Of a stretch of 64,000 nt of DNA, positions 42,352-52,263 are shown piece by piece. The notes beneath the pieces were generated by a model, which was given only the letters and a program-made list of their open reading frames with translations, made no database searches and was not told the DNA's origin. The DNA is from Acidimicrobiales bacterium. Its GTDB lineage: Bacteria; Actinomycetota; Acidimicrobiia; Acidimicrobiales; SZUA-35. Positions within the stretch are counted from its first letter, which is position 1. Every line of letters begins with the position of its first letter. Where the stretch lies: the NCBI GenBank assembly GCA_020629695.1, contig JAHDCV010000017.1, positions 1 to 64,000 of the forward strand, in the 5' to 3' direction. Position numbers and translations under genes: made by a program.

Positions 42352-44277
42352 GTGTCGAGCGCGTCCACGAAGAGCCAAGCCGGCGGTCGCGTGCTCGACG
42401 GCCGCTATCGGCTGCTCACGAGGATCGGCGCGGGCGCCTCGGCCAGCGTCTATGCCGCGCAGGACCTCGCACTCAAACGCTACGTCGCGGTCAAGGTGCT
42501 GCACCACGGCCTGGCGGCCGACCCGCGGTTCGTCCGGCGCTTCCGTGACGAGGCCACCGCGACCGCTGCCCTCGCCCACCCGAACCTGGTGGCGGTGCAC
42601 GACGCCGGTCAGGACGGGCCGGTCGTCTATCTCGTCCAGGAGTTGCTGACGGGCGGGTCACTCCGTGATCTGACCCGTGGCGGCGCATCGCTCACGCTCT
42701 CCCAAGCCGTGCTGGTGGGTTTGTCGCTCGGTCGGGGTCTCGACCACGCACACCGGGCGGGATTCGTCCACCGCGACATCAAGCCGGCCAACGTGCTGTT
42801 CGGATCGGACGCACGCCTCCGGATCGCCGACTTCGGTATCGCTCGGGCGTTGCTCGAGTCGGAGCGGACCGAGACCGACGCCGCGGTCGGCACGGCGCGC
42901 TATGCCGCTCCCGAGCAGGGGATGCCCGGCCCGATCACGCCGGCGGCCGACGTCTACGGCGCGGCGCTGACGTTGATCGACGGTGTGGCCGGCATCGTGC
43001 CCCTCGAAGCCGACTCGGCGGTGGCGACGCTCGTCGCTCGGCAGGGGGTCGATCTTCCGGTCCCGGAAGGGTTCGGACCGCTGCGTCCGGTGCTCGCGGC
43101 CGCGGTCCGCTCCGATCCCGCGTCGCGGCCCACGGCGGCGCAGTTCGTCGAAGGGCTGCTCTCGGCGGCGTCGACGCTGCCACGGCCGGCGCCGCTCGAG
43201 TTGCCGGGCCTGCCCCGCCCGTCGGCGGCCGACACCGCCGCCATCGCCCAGGTGCCGCTGACCACCGCGGAGCGCGAGCCCGGCACGCTCGTCCTCGGCG
43301 CCGAGGAGGCTCCGACCATCGACCTGCGTTCCGCCCCGGAGCCGCCGGCCCGGCGCCGCGTCTGGGTCGGTCTGCTCGCTGCGCTGGTCGTGCTCGCCGG
43401 TGTCGGTGCCGGTGTGTACGTCGCGCTGCGCGATTCGGTGGAGCTCTTCGGGGCCGAACCGACCGTGCCGGTGATCGAGACCGACCCGGTCGGCGACTAC
43501 GTCGGGCTCGACATCGATCAGGTCATCGGGGAGGCCAACGCACGCCAGTGGCGGGTGGATCAGGTCGCGGAACGGCGCGACGGCACCGTCGCCGGCGAGG
43601 TCCTCCAACAGTCACCCACGCCGGGGACCGGGCTCGCCGCCGGGGATTCGATCAGTGTGGTGGTGTCCCAGGGTCCGGAGTTGCGTCGCATGCCGGTCGC
43701 GGTCGGTGTCGACCGGGCGGTGGTCGAGGGGCGCCTCACGGACGCGGGCCTCGTGGTCGGGGCCGTGACGAGCCGATTCGACGAAGTCGCGGCATCGGGC
43801 GTCGTGCTGTCGGCGGAGTTCGCGGCCGGCGCCGAGCTGGAGTCGGGAGCTTCGGTCGATCTGACGATCTCGGATGGTCCGGAACCCCGCGTCGTGCCGA
43901 GTGTGCTCGACGCCCGGACCGATGATGCGATCGGTCAGCTCGAGGCGCTCGGCCTCACGGTGACGACGATCGAGGCGTCGTCCGACACCGTCGAGGAGGG
44001 TCGGATCATCTCGATGGCACCGGCCGCCGGGACCACGGTGGCCCGTGGGGACGGTGTCGAACTCACGGTCTCGACCGGTCTGCCGTTCGTCGAGGTGCCC
44101 GACGTGATCGGACAGAGTGCGGCGGCTGCGGCCGATCAACTCGGTGCGGCCGGCTTCGTCGTGGTCGACACGATCGGCCCGCCGAACGGCACCGTGCTCG
44201 CCACCGATCCGCCGGCCGGAGAGTTCCTCCGGAAGGGCACCTCGATCCGGATCGTGACGCGCGTCGGCGCTCCGTGA
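42352..44277 (+). CDS. serine/threonine protein kinase with four PASTA domains
   Basis: 'HRDIKPANVLF', 'IADFGIARA', 'GTARYAAPEQ', TM 'VGLLAALVVLAGVGAGVYVAL', four C-terminal PASTA repeats. Confidence 0.93.
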   Translation: MSSASTKSQAGGRVLDGRYRLLTRIGAGASASVYAAQDLALKRYVAVKVLHHGLAADPRFVRRFRDEATATAALAHPNLVAVHDAGQDGPVVYLVQELLTGGSLRDLTRGGASLTLSQAVLVGLSLGRGLDHAHRAGFVHRDIKPANVLFGSDARLRIADFGIARALLESERTETDAAVGTARYAAPEQGMPGPITPAADVYGAALTLIDGVAGIVPLEADSAVATLVARQGVDLPVPEGFGPLRPVLAAAVRSDPASRPTAAQFVEGLLSAASTLPRPAPLELPGLPRPSAADTAAIAQVPLTTAEREPGTLVLGAEEAPTIDLRSAPEPPARRRVWVGLLAALVVLAGVGAGVYVALRDSVELFGAEPTVPVIETDPVGDYVGLDIDQVIGEANARQWRVDQVAERRDGTVAGEVLQQSPTPGTGLAAGDSISVVVSQGPELRRMPVAVGVDRAVVEGRLTDAGLVVGAVTSRFDEVAASGVVLSAEFAAGAELESGASVDLTISDGPEPRVVPSVLDARTDDAIGQLEALGLTVTTIEASSDTVEEGRIISMAPAAGTTVARGDGVELTVSTGLPFVEVPDVIGQSAAAAADQLGAAGFVVVDTIGPPNGTVLATDPPAGEFLRKGTSIRIVTRVGAP

Positions 44278-44338
44278 TCTCGGTCACGCGACCGGTCGTG
44301 ATGACGGTCGGCGGTTCCCGGTGTCGTAGCGTCGCACG

Positions 44339-45934
44339 GTGACCGACGACGATCCAGGGCACCGCACGTCGGTGCGAGACGTGATCCGCGAGGCCCGTCG
44401 CCGTCGGCTGCCCACCCGTCCCGGCCCCTCCGAGGGTCCACGGCTGAGCAACTGGAGCCGGGGCGGTGGCGGCTCGTTGCCCATCGCGATCGTGCCGTGG
44501 AGCCTCCTCCGGGCTCGCCGGCGGGTGGCTGATCGTGCGCAGTCACACGATCGTTTCGCCTCGATCGCCCTGGCGATCATCCTCGGGGTCCTGTTCGCGG
44601 TGAACCTGTCGGTCACGGTGATCACGGTGGTCGTCCCCACGATCGCCGACGAGTTCTCGACCTCGGACGGCACGGTCGTCTGGGCGGTGACGGGGCCGAT
44701 CCTCGTCGCAGCCGTGCTCGGCCCGTCGTTCGGCAAGATCGGCGACCAGCGAGGTCACCGGGGTGTGCTCCTCGCCGGTCTCGTGGTGAACGCGGTGTTC
44801 ACGCTCGCGATCGCCGCTTCCGGGTCCGCTGGTGCGTTCGTCGGTTTCCGGTTGCTCGCCGCCATCGGCGGTGCGGGGATCGGGCCGGCATCGCTCGCCT
44901 ACATCAATCGACTCTTCCCGCCCGAAGACCGCGCGGCCGCGCTCGGCTGGTGGTCGTTCGTCGGTGCGGGCGCACCCGTGTTCGGTGTGGTCGCCGGTGG
45001 CTTCCTCATCGATCTCGTGGGCTGGCGGTGGGTGTTCGTGGTGCAGGCGCCGGTCGTCCTGGCTGCGGCGGTCATCGTCGCGTTCGTGCTGCCCGACACC
45101 GAGCCGGCACCGCCGTCGCGGTTCGACTGGATCGGGGCCTCCACCCTGGCCTTCGGTGTCGGCGCACTCCTGCTGTTCGTCACCCGCGCCGGCGAGAACG
45201 GCATCGACACACTCGGGCTCGGCGCGGTGGTGGTCACGATCGTGCTGTTGTCGTGGTTCTGGCGTCACGAGAAGCGCCACGATGCCCCGCTGATGCCGCC
45301 GGCCTACTGGCGCCTTCCCGGCTTCGTGTTGCCCACGGCCATGTTGGCGTTGTCGTTCGGCGCCTACATGGGGTCGTTCGTCTTGGCGCCACTGATGTTG
45401 CAGGGCCCGTTCGGCCTCACGGCCCGGGCGACCAGCCTCGTGATCATCGTCCGGCCGTCGGTGTTCTCGATCGCTGGTCCGTTGTGTGGCCGGTTGGCCT
45501 CCCGCATCGGCGAAGTGGCGCTCGTGCGGGTGGGCTCGTGGTGCATCGTGGCGTCGATGGCCGTGCTCGCCGCGGCCGAGCCGGGTCGATCGGTGCTCTG
45601 GATCGCGTTGGGACTCGGGCTGGCCGGGCTGGGGATGGGGGCGGCGGCGCCCGCGGCGACGGCGCTGGTCGCGTCCAGCGTCGACGAGACCGACCTCGGC
45701 GTCGCCGGCGCGGCGCAACAGATGGTCCAACAGGTGGGGTTGGTCGTCGGGATCCAGGTGATGCAGGCCGTCCAGGCCGCCACCGACTCGCCGGCCGGCG
45801 GCGACATCGTCAGCTACCGCTGGGCGTTCGTCGTCGGGATCGGGTTCGCGCTGGCGGGAGCGGTGATGGCCGTGGCGTTGACGCGGGCCGTCGGGCGTTC
45901 GTCGCTCAGCTCGTCGGCTCGAGCGGCGTCGTGA
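44339..45934 (+). CDS. MFS drug-resistance-type transporter
   Basis: DHA2-like: 'VVVPTIADEFSTSDGTVVWAVTGPILVAAVLGPSFGKIGDQRGHRGVLLAGL', many TM segments. Confidence 0.88.
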   Translation: MTDDDPGHRTSVRDVIREARRRRLPTRPGPSEGPRLSNWSRGGGGSLPIAIVPWSLLRARRRVADRAQSHDRFASIALAIILGVLFAVNLSVTVITVVVPTIADEFSTSDGTVVWAVTGPILVAAVLGPSFGKIGDQRGHRGVLLAGLVVNAVFTLAIAASGSAGAFVGFRLLAAIGGAGIGPASLAYINRLFPPEDRAAALGWWSFVGAGAPVFGVVAGGFLIDLVGWRWVFVVQAPVVLAAAVIVAFVLPDTEPAPPSRFDWIGASTLAFGVGALLLFVTRAGENGIDTLGLGAVVVTIVLLSWFWRHEKRHDAPLMPPAYWRLPGFVLPTAMLALSFGAYMGSFVLAPLMLQGPFGLTARATSLVIIVRPSVFSIAGPLCGRLASRIGEVALVRVGSWCIVASMAVLAAAEPGRSVLWIALGLGLAGLGMGAAAPAATALVASSVDETDLGVAGAAQQMVQQVGLVVGIQVMQAVQAATDSPAGGDIVSYRWAFVVGIGFALAGAVMAVALTRAVGRSSLSSSARAAS

Positions 45935-46352
45935 TGGCGCGCAGCTTGCCGTAGACCTCCGCGGCGAGGGCGGCCTCGGCGCCGGCGGGACCGCCGCTCT
46001 GGAGGGCCATCAGCTTCATGACGTCGCCCTCGACGAGCACTTTGCCGGCCATGAAGGCCTGCATCACGACGGCCGGGTCCTGGTCGAGGAACAGGCCGCG
46101 GGCAGTGACGTAATCGGTCGTGACCGTGAGGTCGACGGTGTCCAGATGCCCGTATTCGAGGATCGTGGATCCGGACGAGGTGTCGATGTGGCCGTGCACC
46201 TCACCCGACTCGGCGACGTCGTTCGGCGCGTCGGTCACCACGACGTTCAGAGCGACCGGCACCGGTGGTGCCGGCTCGTCGCCGGTGTACTCGGCGCGGA
46301 TCGCACGGGCCTGCTCGACCCACTCGGCGGAGAGGAACGCATACGTCGTCAC
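45906..46352 (-). CDS. SCP2 sterol-binding-domain protein
   Basis: 'DLTVTTDYVTARGLFLDQDPAVVMQAFMAGKVLVEGDVMKLMALQ' is an SCP2-like pattern. GTG start at 46352. Confidence 0.8.
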   Translation of the reverse strand: MTTYAFLSAEWVEQARAIRAEYTGDEPAPPVPVALNVVVTDAPNDVAESGEVHGHIDTSSGSTILEYGHLDTVDLTVTTDYVTARGLFLDQDPAVVMQAFMAGKVLVEGDVMKLMALQSGGPAGAEAALAAEVYGKLRAITTPLEPTS

Positions 46353-46422
46353 ACCCCGACGGTACCGCTTCGGATCGGTCGCACTGGGATCGGCGACAGC
46401 GGACGGAGTAGCTTGGCGGTCG

Positions 46423-46737
46423 ATGTCCACGACGAAACCGACGGGCCGGCAGGGCCGAATCGAGAACCGGGAACGCAACCCGGTGTGGAAGAACCCGCCC
46501 ATGCGGATCGACATGGACATCTGCATCAACTGCGACGCCTGCCTGCGGGCGTGCCCGAAGCCGCTCGGTGCGATCATCAACTACGGCATCGACGTCGTGA
46601 TCTTCCCGGAGTTGTGCTCCGGGTGTGACAAGTGCCTGCCGCCGTGTCCGGTCGACTGCATCCATCCCGATCCGGACTGGAAACCGGCGCCCGACGGCTG
46701 GTGGGACGAGCTCGACTTCGAAGACCCCTACACCTGA
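46423..46737 (+). CDS. 2x[4Fe-4S] ferredoxin
   Basis: 'CINCDACLRACPKPLGAI' and 'CSGCDKCLPPCPVDCI'. Confidence 0.9.
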   Translation: MSTTKPTGRQGRIENRERNPVWKNPPMRIDMDICINCDACLRACPKPLGAIINYGIDVVIFPELCSGCDKCLPPCPVDCIHPDPDWKPAPDGWWDELDFEDPYT

Positions 46738-46820
46738 GCGGGGTGCCGACCCCCGAGCGCGGCTCGGGTCCCGGTCGGCCGGCGGCAGCGAGGTGAGGAC
46801 CGGTCGGTAGCATCGGACGG

Positions 46821-47123
46821 GTGTCCGATCCGATCTCACGCGACGAGGTCGCCAAGGTCGCCGAGCTGGCCATGCTCGAGCTGACCGATGGCGAACTCGA
46901 CACCTTCACCGGCCAACTGGCCGCCGTGCTCCAGCACGCGACCGACGTCGACGCGCTCGACGTCGCGGACGTCGAGCCGACCAATCACCCGTACCCGCTG
47001 GTGAACGTCTTCCGGCCCGACGTGGCCGAGAACCGGGTGTCGCGCGAGGAGCTGCTCGCGGCCGGTCCCGAGATCGAGGATCACATGTTCAAGGTGCCGC
47101 CGGTGTTGGGCGAGCAGCCGTGA
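46821..47123 (+). CDS. gatC: Asp-tRNA(Asn)/Glu-tRNA(Gln) amidotransferase subunit C
   Basis: '[53 protein letters not shown]'. Followed by gatA. Confidence 0.95.
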   Translation: MSDPISRDEVAKVAELAMLELTDGELDTFTGQLAAVLQHATDVDALDVADVEPTNHPYPLVNVFRPDVAENRVSREELLAAGPEIEDHMFKVPPVLGEQP

Positions 47124-48634
47124 GCGCGGGGGAGACCGCCCTCGGTGTCGCCTCGGCCGTCCGGTCGGGTGAGCGTTCCGCCGTCGAGGTCGTCGAGGCG
47201 TCGCTGGCCGCGATCGACGCGCTGGACGGTCAGGTGCACGCCTTCCTCGAGGTGACGGCCGAGGAGGCCCTCGCCCGGGCCGCCGACATCGACGAAACCG
47301 TCGCGGCCGGGGGCGACCCCGGCCCGCTGGCGGGTGTGCCGGTGGCGCTGAAGGACAACATGTGTACCGAGGGGGTCCCGACGACCTGTTCGTCGAAGAT
47401 CCTCGAGGGTTGGATCCCGCCGTACGACGCCACCGTGGTCGAGAAGCTCCGGGCCGCCGGTGCGATCACCGTCGGCAAGACCAACCTGGACGAGTTCGCC
47501 ATGGGCTCGTCGACCGAGAACTCCGCCTTCGGGGCGACCCGCAACCCCCACGACACCGATCGGGTGCCCGGTGGGTCGTCGGGCGGTTCGGCCGCCGCCG
47601 TGGCCGCCGGGATGACGCCGCTGTCGATCGGCTCCGACACGGGCGGCTCCATCCGTCAGCCGGCGTCGCTCTGCGGCGTGGTCGGACTGAAGCCGACCTA
47701 CGGCGCGGTCAGCCGCTTCGGGCTGATCGCCTTCGCCTCCTCGCTCGATCAGATCGGGCCCTTCACCCGCACCGTCGCCGATGCCGCCGTCGCGTTCGAG
47801 GCCATCGGCGGCCACGACGTCCGCGACTCCACGTCGATCCCCGAGCCGGTGCCGTCGTGTGTCGAGGCACTGGGCGCCGGTGTCGACGGCCTGCGGGTCG
47901 GGATCATCTCCGAACTGCTCGAAGGTGAGCTCGCGAGCGGGTTCGAGCCCGAGGTCCTCCAGCGGACCCGCGACGCGGCCGCCGCCCTCGAGGCCGCCGG
48001 GGCGACGATCGTGCCGGTCTCGGTACCGTCGGCCATCTACGGGCTGTCGGCCTACTACCTGATCGCTCCCGCCGAGGCGTCGTCGAACCTGTCCCGGTAC
48101 GACGGTGTGCGTTACGGCAATCGGGTCGTCGCCGGGGATTCGACCGCCGACATGATGCGGGCCACCCGGACCGCTGGATTCGGCGCCGAGGTCAAGCGGC
48201 GGATCATGCTCGGCACCTACGCCCTGTCGGCCGGCTACTACGACGCCTTCTACGGCAAGGCCCAACGGGTACGCACGCTGATCCTCGAGGACTTCGCCCG
48301 GGCCTACGCCCAGGCCGACGTCCTGCTCTCGCCGACCTCGCCGTGTGTCGCCTTCGGGTTCGGGGCCAAGAGTGATCCACTCACGATGTACCTGAACGAC
48401 GTCGCGACGATTCCCTCGAACCTCGCCGGACATCCGGCGATGTCGGTCCCGTTCGGGACCGGGGCGGATGATCTGCCCGTTGGCGTGCAACTGTTGGCGC
48501 CGACCCTGGCCGAACCCGTGCTGTTCCGTGTCGCCGCCGCGCTCGAGGCCGCCGCCCCGGCGGCCCCGCTGCCGGCCGTGGCCGCACCGGCGCTCACCGA
48601 TCCGACGATCGACGACCAGGGAGTCCCGGCATGA
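47120..48634 (+). CDS. gatA: Asp-tRNA(Asn)/Glu-tRNA(Gln) amidotransferase subunit A
   Basis: Amidase signature '[54 protein letters not shown]'. Confidence 0.97.
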   Translation: MSAGETALGVASAVRSGERSAVEVVEASLAAIDALDGQVHAFLEVTAEEALARAADIDETVAAGGDPGPLAGVPVALKDNMCTEGVPTTCSSKILEGWIPPYDATVVEKLRAAGAITVGKTNLDEFAMGSSTENSAFGATRNPHDTDRVPGGSSGGSAAAVAAGMTPLSIGSDTGGSIRQPASLCGVVGLKPTYGAVSRFGLIAFASSLDQIGPFTRTVADAAVAFEAIGGHDVRDSTSIPEPVPSCVEALGAGVDGLRVGIISELLEGELASGFEPEVLQRTRDAAAALEAAGATIVPVSVPSAIYGLSAYYLIAPAEASSNLSRYDGVRYGNRVVAGDSTADMMRATRTAGFGAEVKRRIMLGTYALSAGYYDAFYGKAQRVRTLILEDFARAYAQADVLLSPTSPCVAFGFGAKSDPLTMYLNDVATIPSNLAGHPAMSVPFGTGADDLPVGVQLLAPTLAEPVLFRVAAALEAAAPAAPLPAVAAPALTDPTIDDQGVPA

Positions 48635-50064
48635 GCACGTTCCTCCCCGACGGCTGGGAGCTCGTCGTGGGCCTCGAGGTCCACGCCGAACTCGCCACCG
48701 AGTCGAAGTTGTTCTCTCCGGCGGTCAACCACTTCGGTGGTGAGCCGAACACCCAGGTCGACCCGGTCTGCCTCGGCCTGCCCGGCACGCTTCCGGTGAT
48801 CTCGAAAGAGGCGGTGGAGCTGTCCATCCGGATCGGGCTCGCCCTCAACTGCACGATCCAGCGGTGTGTGTTCGCCCGGAAGAACTACTTCTACCCGGAC
48901 ATGCCGAAGGACTACCAGATCTCCCAGTACGACCAGCCGTTGAACATCGACGGTTGGCTCGATCTGCCGACCGGCACCCGTGTCCGGATCGAGCGGGCCC
49001 ACATGGAAGAGGACACCGGCAAGTCGACCCACCTCGGTGGCGACGGTCGCATCACCTCGGCCACGGCGACCCTGCTCGACTACAACCGGGCCGGTGTGCC
49101 GTTGGTCGAGATCGTCTCGCACCCGGACATCCGTGACCCGGAGGACGCCAAGGCCTACGTGGCCGAGCTCCAGGCGATCCTCGTCACCATCGGCTCGTCG
49201 GACGGCAAGTTCGAAGAGGGTTCCATGCGGGTGGACGCGAACGTCTCGGTTCGCCCCGTCGGGTCCGACGAACTCCGGACCCGCTGCGAGATCAAGAACG
49301 TGAACTCGCTGCGATCGCTCGGACGAGCCATCGAGTACGAGGCTCGACGGCACGTCGACCTGTACGACTCCGGCAACGCGCCCATGCAGGAGACCCGTCA
49401 CTGGGACGAGGAGTCGGGCCGGACCAAGAGCGGTCGCCCGAAGGGCGATGCCGACGACTATCGCTACTTCCCCGACCCCGACCTCGTCCCGGTCGACCCG
49501 TCGCGGGAGTGGATCGAGGAGATCCGTGCGGCCCTGCCACCGCTGCCGAGCGCCCGTCGTGCGGCGTTGCTCGCCCAGGGGGCGGACGCGACCGGTGCGG
49601 CCGTGATCGTCGAGCGCGACCTCGACACCCTGGCGCTCGCCGCCATCGACGCCGGGGCCGATCCGGCCCGGGTCGTCACCCACGCTGTGCAGAACCTCAA
49701 CGTGGACGGGGCTGCGGCACTCGATGCCGGCCACTTCGCCGACCTCGTGAAGATGGAGGTCGGTGGCGACCTCTCGGCCACGCAGGCCAAGACGGTGCTC
49801 GCCGAGATGGTGGAGACCGGCAACAGCCCGACGGAGATCGCCTCGGCGCACGGGTTCGAGGCGATGGACACCTCCGAGCTCGAGTCGATCATCGACGGCC
49901 TGATCGAGGCGAGCCCCGACGAGTGGGCCCGCTTCACCGGTGACGACGACAAGATCCGCGGGAAGATGCAGGGCTTCTTCACCGGCCAGGTGATGAAGGC
50001 CACGAAGGGTCAGGCCGACGGCAAGGTCGTCGCACAGATCCTGAACGCCCGCCGCAACGGCTGA
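48631..50064 (+). CDS. gatB: Asp-tRNA(Asn)/Glu-tRNA(Gln) amidotransferase subunit B
   Basis: '[20 protein letters not shown]', '[10 protein letters not shown]', '[20 protein letters not shown]', 'EEDTGKSTH'. Confidence 0.97.
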   Translation: MSTFLPDGWELVVGLEVHAELATESKLFSPAVNHFGGEPNTQVDPVCLGLPGTLPVISKEAVELSIRIGLALNCTIQRCVFARKNYFYPDMPKDYQISQYDQPLNIDGWLDLPTGTRVRIERAHMEEDTGKSTHLGGDGRITSATATLLDYNRAGVPLVEIVSHPDIRDPEDAKAYVAELQAILVTIGSSDGKFEEGSMRVDANVSVRPVGSDELRTRCEIKNVNSLRSLGRAIEYEARRHVDLYDSGNAPMQETRHWDEESGRTKSGRPKGDADDYRYFPDPDLVPVDPSREWIEEIRAALPPLPSARRAALLAQGADATGAAVIVERDLDTLALAAIDAGADPARVVTHAVQNLNVDGAAALDAGHFADLVKMEVGGDLSATQAKTVLAEMVETGNSPTEIASAHGFEAMDTSELESIIDGLIEASPDEWARFTGDDDKIRGKMQGFFTGQVMKATKGQADGKVVAQILNARRNG

Positions 50065-50067
50065 GGG

Positions 50068-50337
50068 ATGGACCTCACCGAGCTGGTGCCGATCCCCGGC
50101 CCGGTGACGGCGCGGATCCAGGCGGTCGCCGCGATGGTCGTGGCGTTCGTCGCGGTCGGCGTCGACGAGACGGCGAGTCTCATGGCGTCGCTCGTCGCGA
50201 TCGCGATCGGTTGGCAGGCCCTCCGAGGGCTCAGCCTCCACGACTGCCGATCGCCGTGGCGATACGCCTCGTGGACGGCGGTCATGCTGGGCGGGCTCGG
50301 CGTCGCCGCGGGGCTCGGTGCCTTCCTGCTCGGGTGA
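50068..50337 (+). CDS. small membrane protein of unknown function
   Basis: 89 aa with two to three hydrophobic segments, starts 3 bp after the gatB stop. Confidence 0.6.
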   Translation: MDLTELVPIPGPVTARIQAVAAMVVAFVAVGVDETASLMASLVAIAIGWQALRGLSLHDCRSPWRYASWTAVMLGGLGVAAGLGAFLLG

Positions 50338-50379
50338 AACTCCCACGGGCCCGCCGACTCGATCCGCCAGACTGTTCTG

Positions 50380-51642
50380 ATGGAATCGCCGTTGCGTGTC
50401 GTGACCGTCACCGAGGAGTTGCTCGATGATCAGGAGCGGGTCGTCTCCGGCTCGTTCGGCGCCGCCCCGGCAACCGGCGAGCGACGCGAGCGCGGCCGGC
50501 GGATCCACGGGGCCATCGCCGACCCCGAGCTGAAGCTCGCCGCCCTGGTGGACGATCGTGTGGTCGGCGGCGCGAGTGCGCTCGACATGACCTTCACCGT
50601 GGCGCCCGGCTCCACCGTGCGCGCCGCGGGGCTGGCCGGCGTCGGGGTCGACGCGACGATGACCGGCCGGGGTGCCATGCGCGCCCTGGTCGAGGCCCAC
50701 CTCGAGCGATCGGCGGACCGCGGCTATGCCGCCTCGTTGCTGACGGCGTCGGAGACGTCGCTCTACGGCCGTTTCGGTTACGGGCCGGCGACCTGGTCGG
50801 CGATCCACGAGGGTGTGACCGATCGACTGACCGTGAAGCCCTTCGATGATCCGGGCCGGATCGACCTGTATCAGCGCGCCGCGGACGTGGTCGACGAGCT
50901 CGAGCTCGTGCACGATCGCTGGTCGGCTCAGACGGTCGGGGCCACGGCTCGTTCGTCGCCGTACTGGGAGATCATCACCGGCGCCGAGGAGACGTGGATG
51001 GGCGGCGGCCCGCAGTTCGCCGCGCTCCATCTCGACATCGACGGGACACCGGACGGCTACGCCCTCTACAAGTGGGAGCCCGTCGGTGACGATGACGGCC
51101 CGGCCGATCAGCGCATGGTCGTGAACGAACTCGTGGCGCTCGACCTCACCGCCGAGTTGGCGCTGTTCCGATTCGTCACGACGGTCCCGATGATCCGGTC
51201 GCTCCGCTGGCGGCTGGCGCCCGTCGATCCCCGGGTGCGGTGGTGGCTCGAGGAACAGCGTCAGCTGCGGTTGGTCGAACGCACCGATCGTCTCTGGCTC
51301 CGGATCCTCGATCTGCCGGCGTTCGTCGGGGCGCTCCGACCGGAGGAGGACGCAACGGTCGTGATCGAGTTGGCCGATCCGCTCGCAGGGCATGTCGAGC
51401 GCCTCGACCTGTCCGGCCGTTGGCGACTCCGGAGCTCGGGCGGTGTCGTCTCCGCCGAGCGGACCGACACCGAACCCGGCATCCGGACCGACGTCGCGAC
51501 CTTCGGTGCGCTCGTGCTCGGTGGGACGCCCGTGGGGCGGCTCCGAGCGGCCCGCCGCCTCCGCGGAGATGCCCGGTCGGTGAGCGAACTGGAACGAATC
51601 GTCCACACCGATCGGGCACCGTTCTCCCTGACACGTTTCTGA
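50380..51642 (+). CDS. Eis-like GNAT N-acetyltransferase
   Basis: 'AAGLAGVGVDATMTGRGAMRALVEAHLERSADRGYAASLLTASETSLYGRFGYGPAT' plus SCP2-like C-terminal region; ~420 aa. Confidence 0.85.
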   Translation: MESPLRVVTVTEELLDDQERVVSGSFGAAPATGERRERGRRIHGAIADPELKLAALVDDRVVGGASALDMTFTVAPGSTVRAAGLAGVGVDATMTGRGAMRALVEAHLERSADRGYAASLLTASETSLYGRFGYGPATWSAIHEGVTDRLTVKPFDDPGRIDLYQRAADVVDELELVHDRWSAQTVGATARSSPYWEIITGAEETWMGGGPQFAALHLDIDGTPDGYALYKWEPVGDDDGPADQRMVVNELVALDLTAELALFRFVTTVPMIRSLRWRLAPVDPRVRWWLEEQRQLRLVERTDRLWLRILDLPAFVGALRPEEDATVVIELADPLAGHVERLDLSGRWRLRSSGGVVSAERTDTEPGIRTDVATFGALVLGGTPVGRLRAARRLRGDARSVSELERIVHTDRAPFSLTRF

Positions 51643-51708
51643 CCGTCGTGGTGGAACCTCTCCGCCGGCGGTAAACCGAACCGACGGCCCGGGCGTCTCT
51701 GTGGGTGG

Positions 51709-52263
51709 ATGAACATGGCAGTACTCGATCGACCAGAACCGGGGAGCACCGGAGCCCACGCCTCCGGCGACGATCGGTGGCGCGCGCTCTTCGAGTCGCA
51801 CTACCGCGAGTTGGTCGGCCTCGCCTCGTTCTCGGTCGATGATCGTGAGACGGCCGAGGAGGTCGTCCAGGACGCCTTCGTGAAGGTGCTGGGCGGGAAC
51901 TATCGCGTCGAGCCCGGCAAGGAGCTCGCCTACCTGCGGTCGATGGTGGTCAACGGTGGCCGGTCGCAGCTCCGCAAGCGTCGGGTCCGGCGTCTGCACA
52001 GCCCGGCCGCGCCCGAGCCCGTGGCCGCCGCAGAGGTGGGCGGTCTGCAGGGGGCGGAGCGGGCCGAGCTCGTCGCGGCACTGCGAACGTTGCCCGACAA
52101 CCAGGCCGCCGTGCTCGCCCTCCGCTACTTCCTCGACCTGTCCGAGGCCGAGATCGCCGACACGCTCGGCATGGCGAAGGGCACCGTGAAGTCGCATGCC
52201 CATCGGGGCCTCCAGCGCTTGGCCACGAGACTCGCAGCCCCTCAGGAAGGTGGTGCGTCGTGA
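51709..52263 (+). CDS. ECF-type RNA polymerase sigma factor
   Basis: 'ALFESHYRELVGLASFSVDDRETAEEVVQDAFVKVL' (region 2) and 'LPDNQAAVLALRYFLDLSEAEIADTLGMAKGTVKSHAHRGLQRLA' (region 4). Confidence 0.93.
   Translation: MNMAVLDRPEPGSTGAHASGDDRWRALFESHYRELVGLASFSVDDRETAEEVVQDAFVKVLGGNYRVEPGKELAYLRSMVVNGGRSQLRKRRVRRLHSPAAPEPVAAAEVGGLQGAERAELVAALRTLPDNQAAVLALRYFLDLSEAEIADTLGMAKGTVKSHAHRGLQRLATRLAAPQEGGAS

Noticed and set aside
48304-52203. 1299-aa minus-strand open frame spanning gatA end, gatB, the Eis-like gene and part of the ECF gene
   Set aside because: Antisense to several strongly conserved genes. Composition (Arg/Asp/His/Gly-rich, no domain motifs) is typical of spurious frames opened by high GC3.
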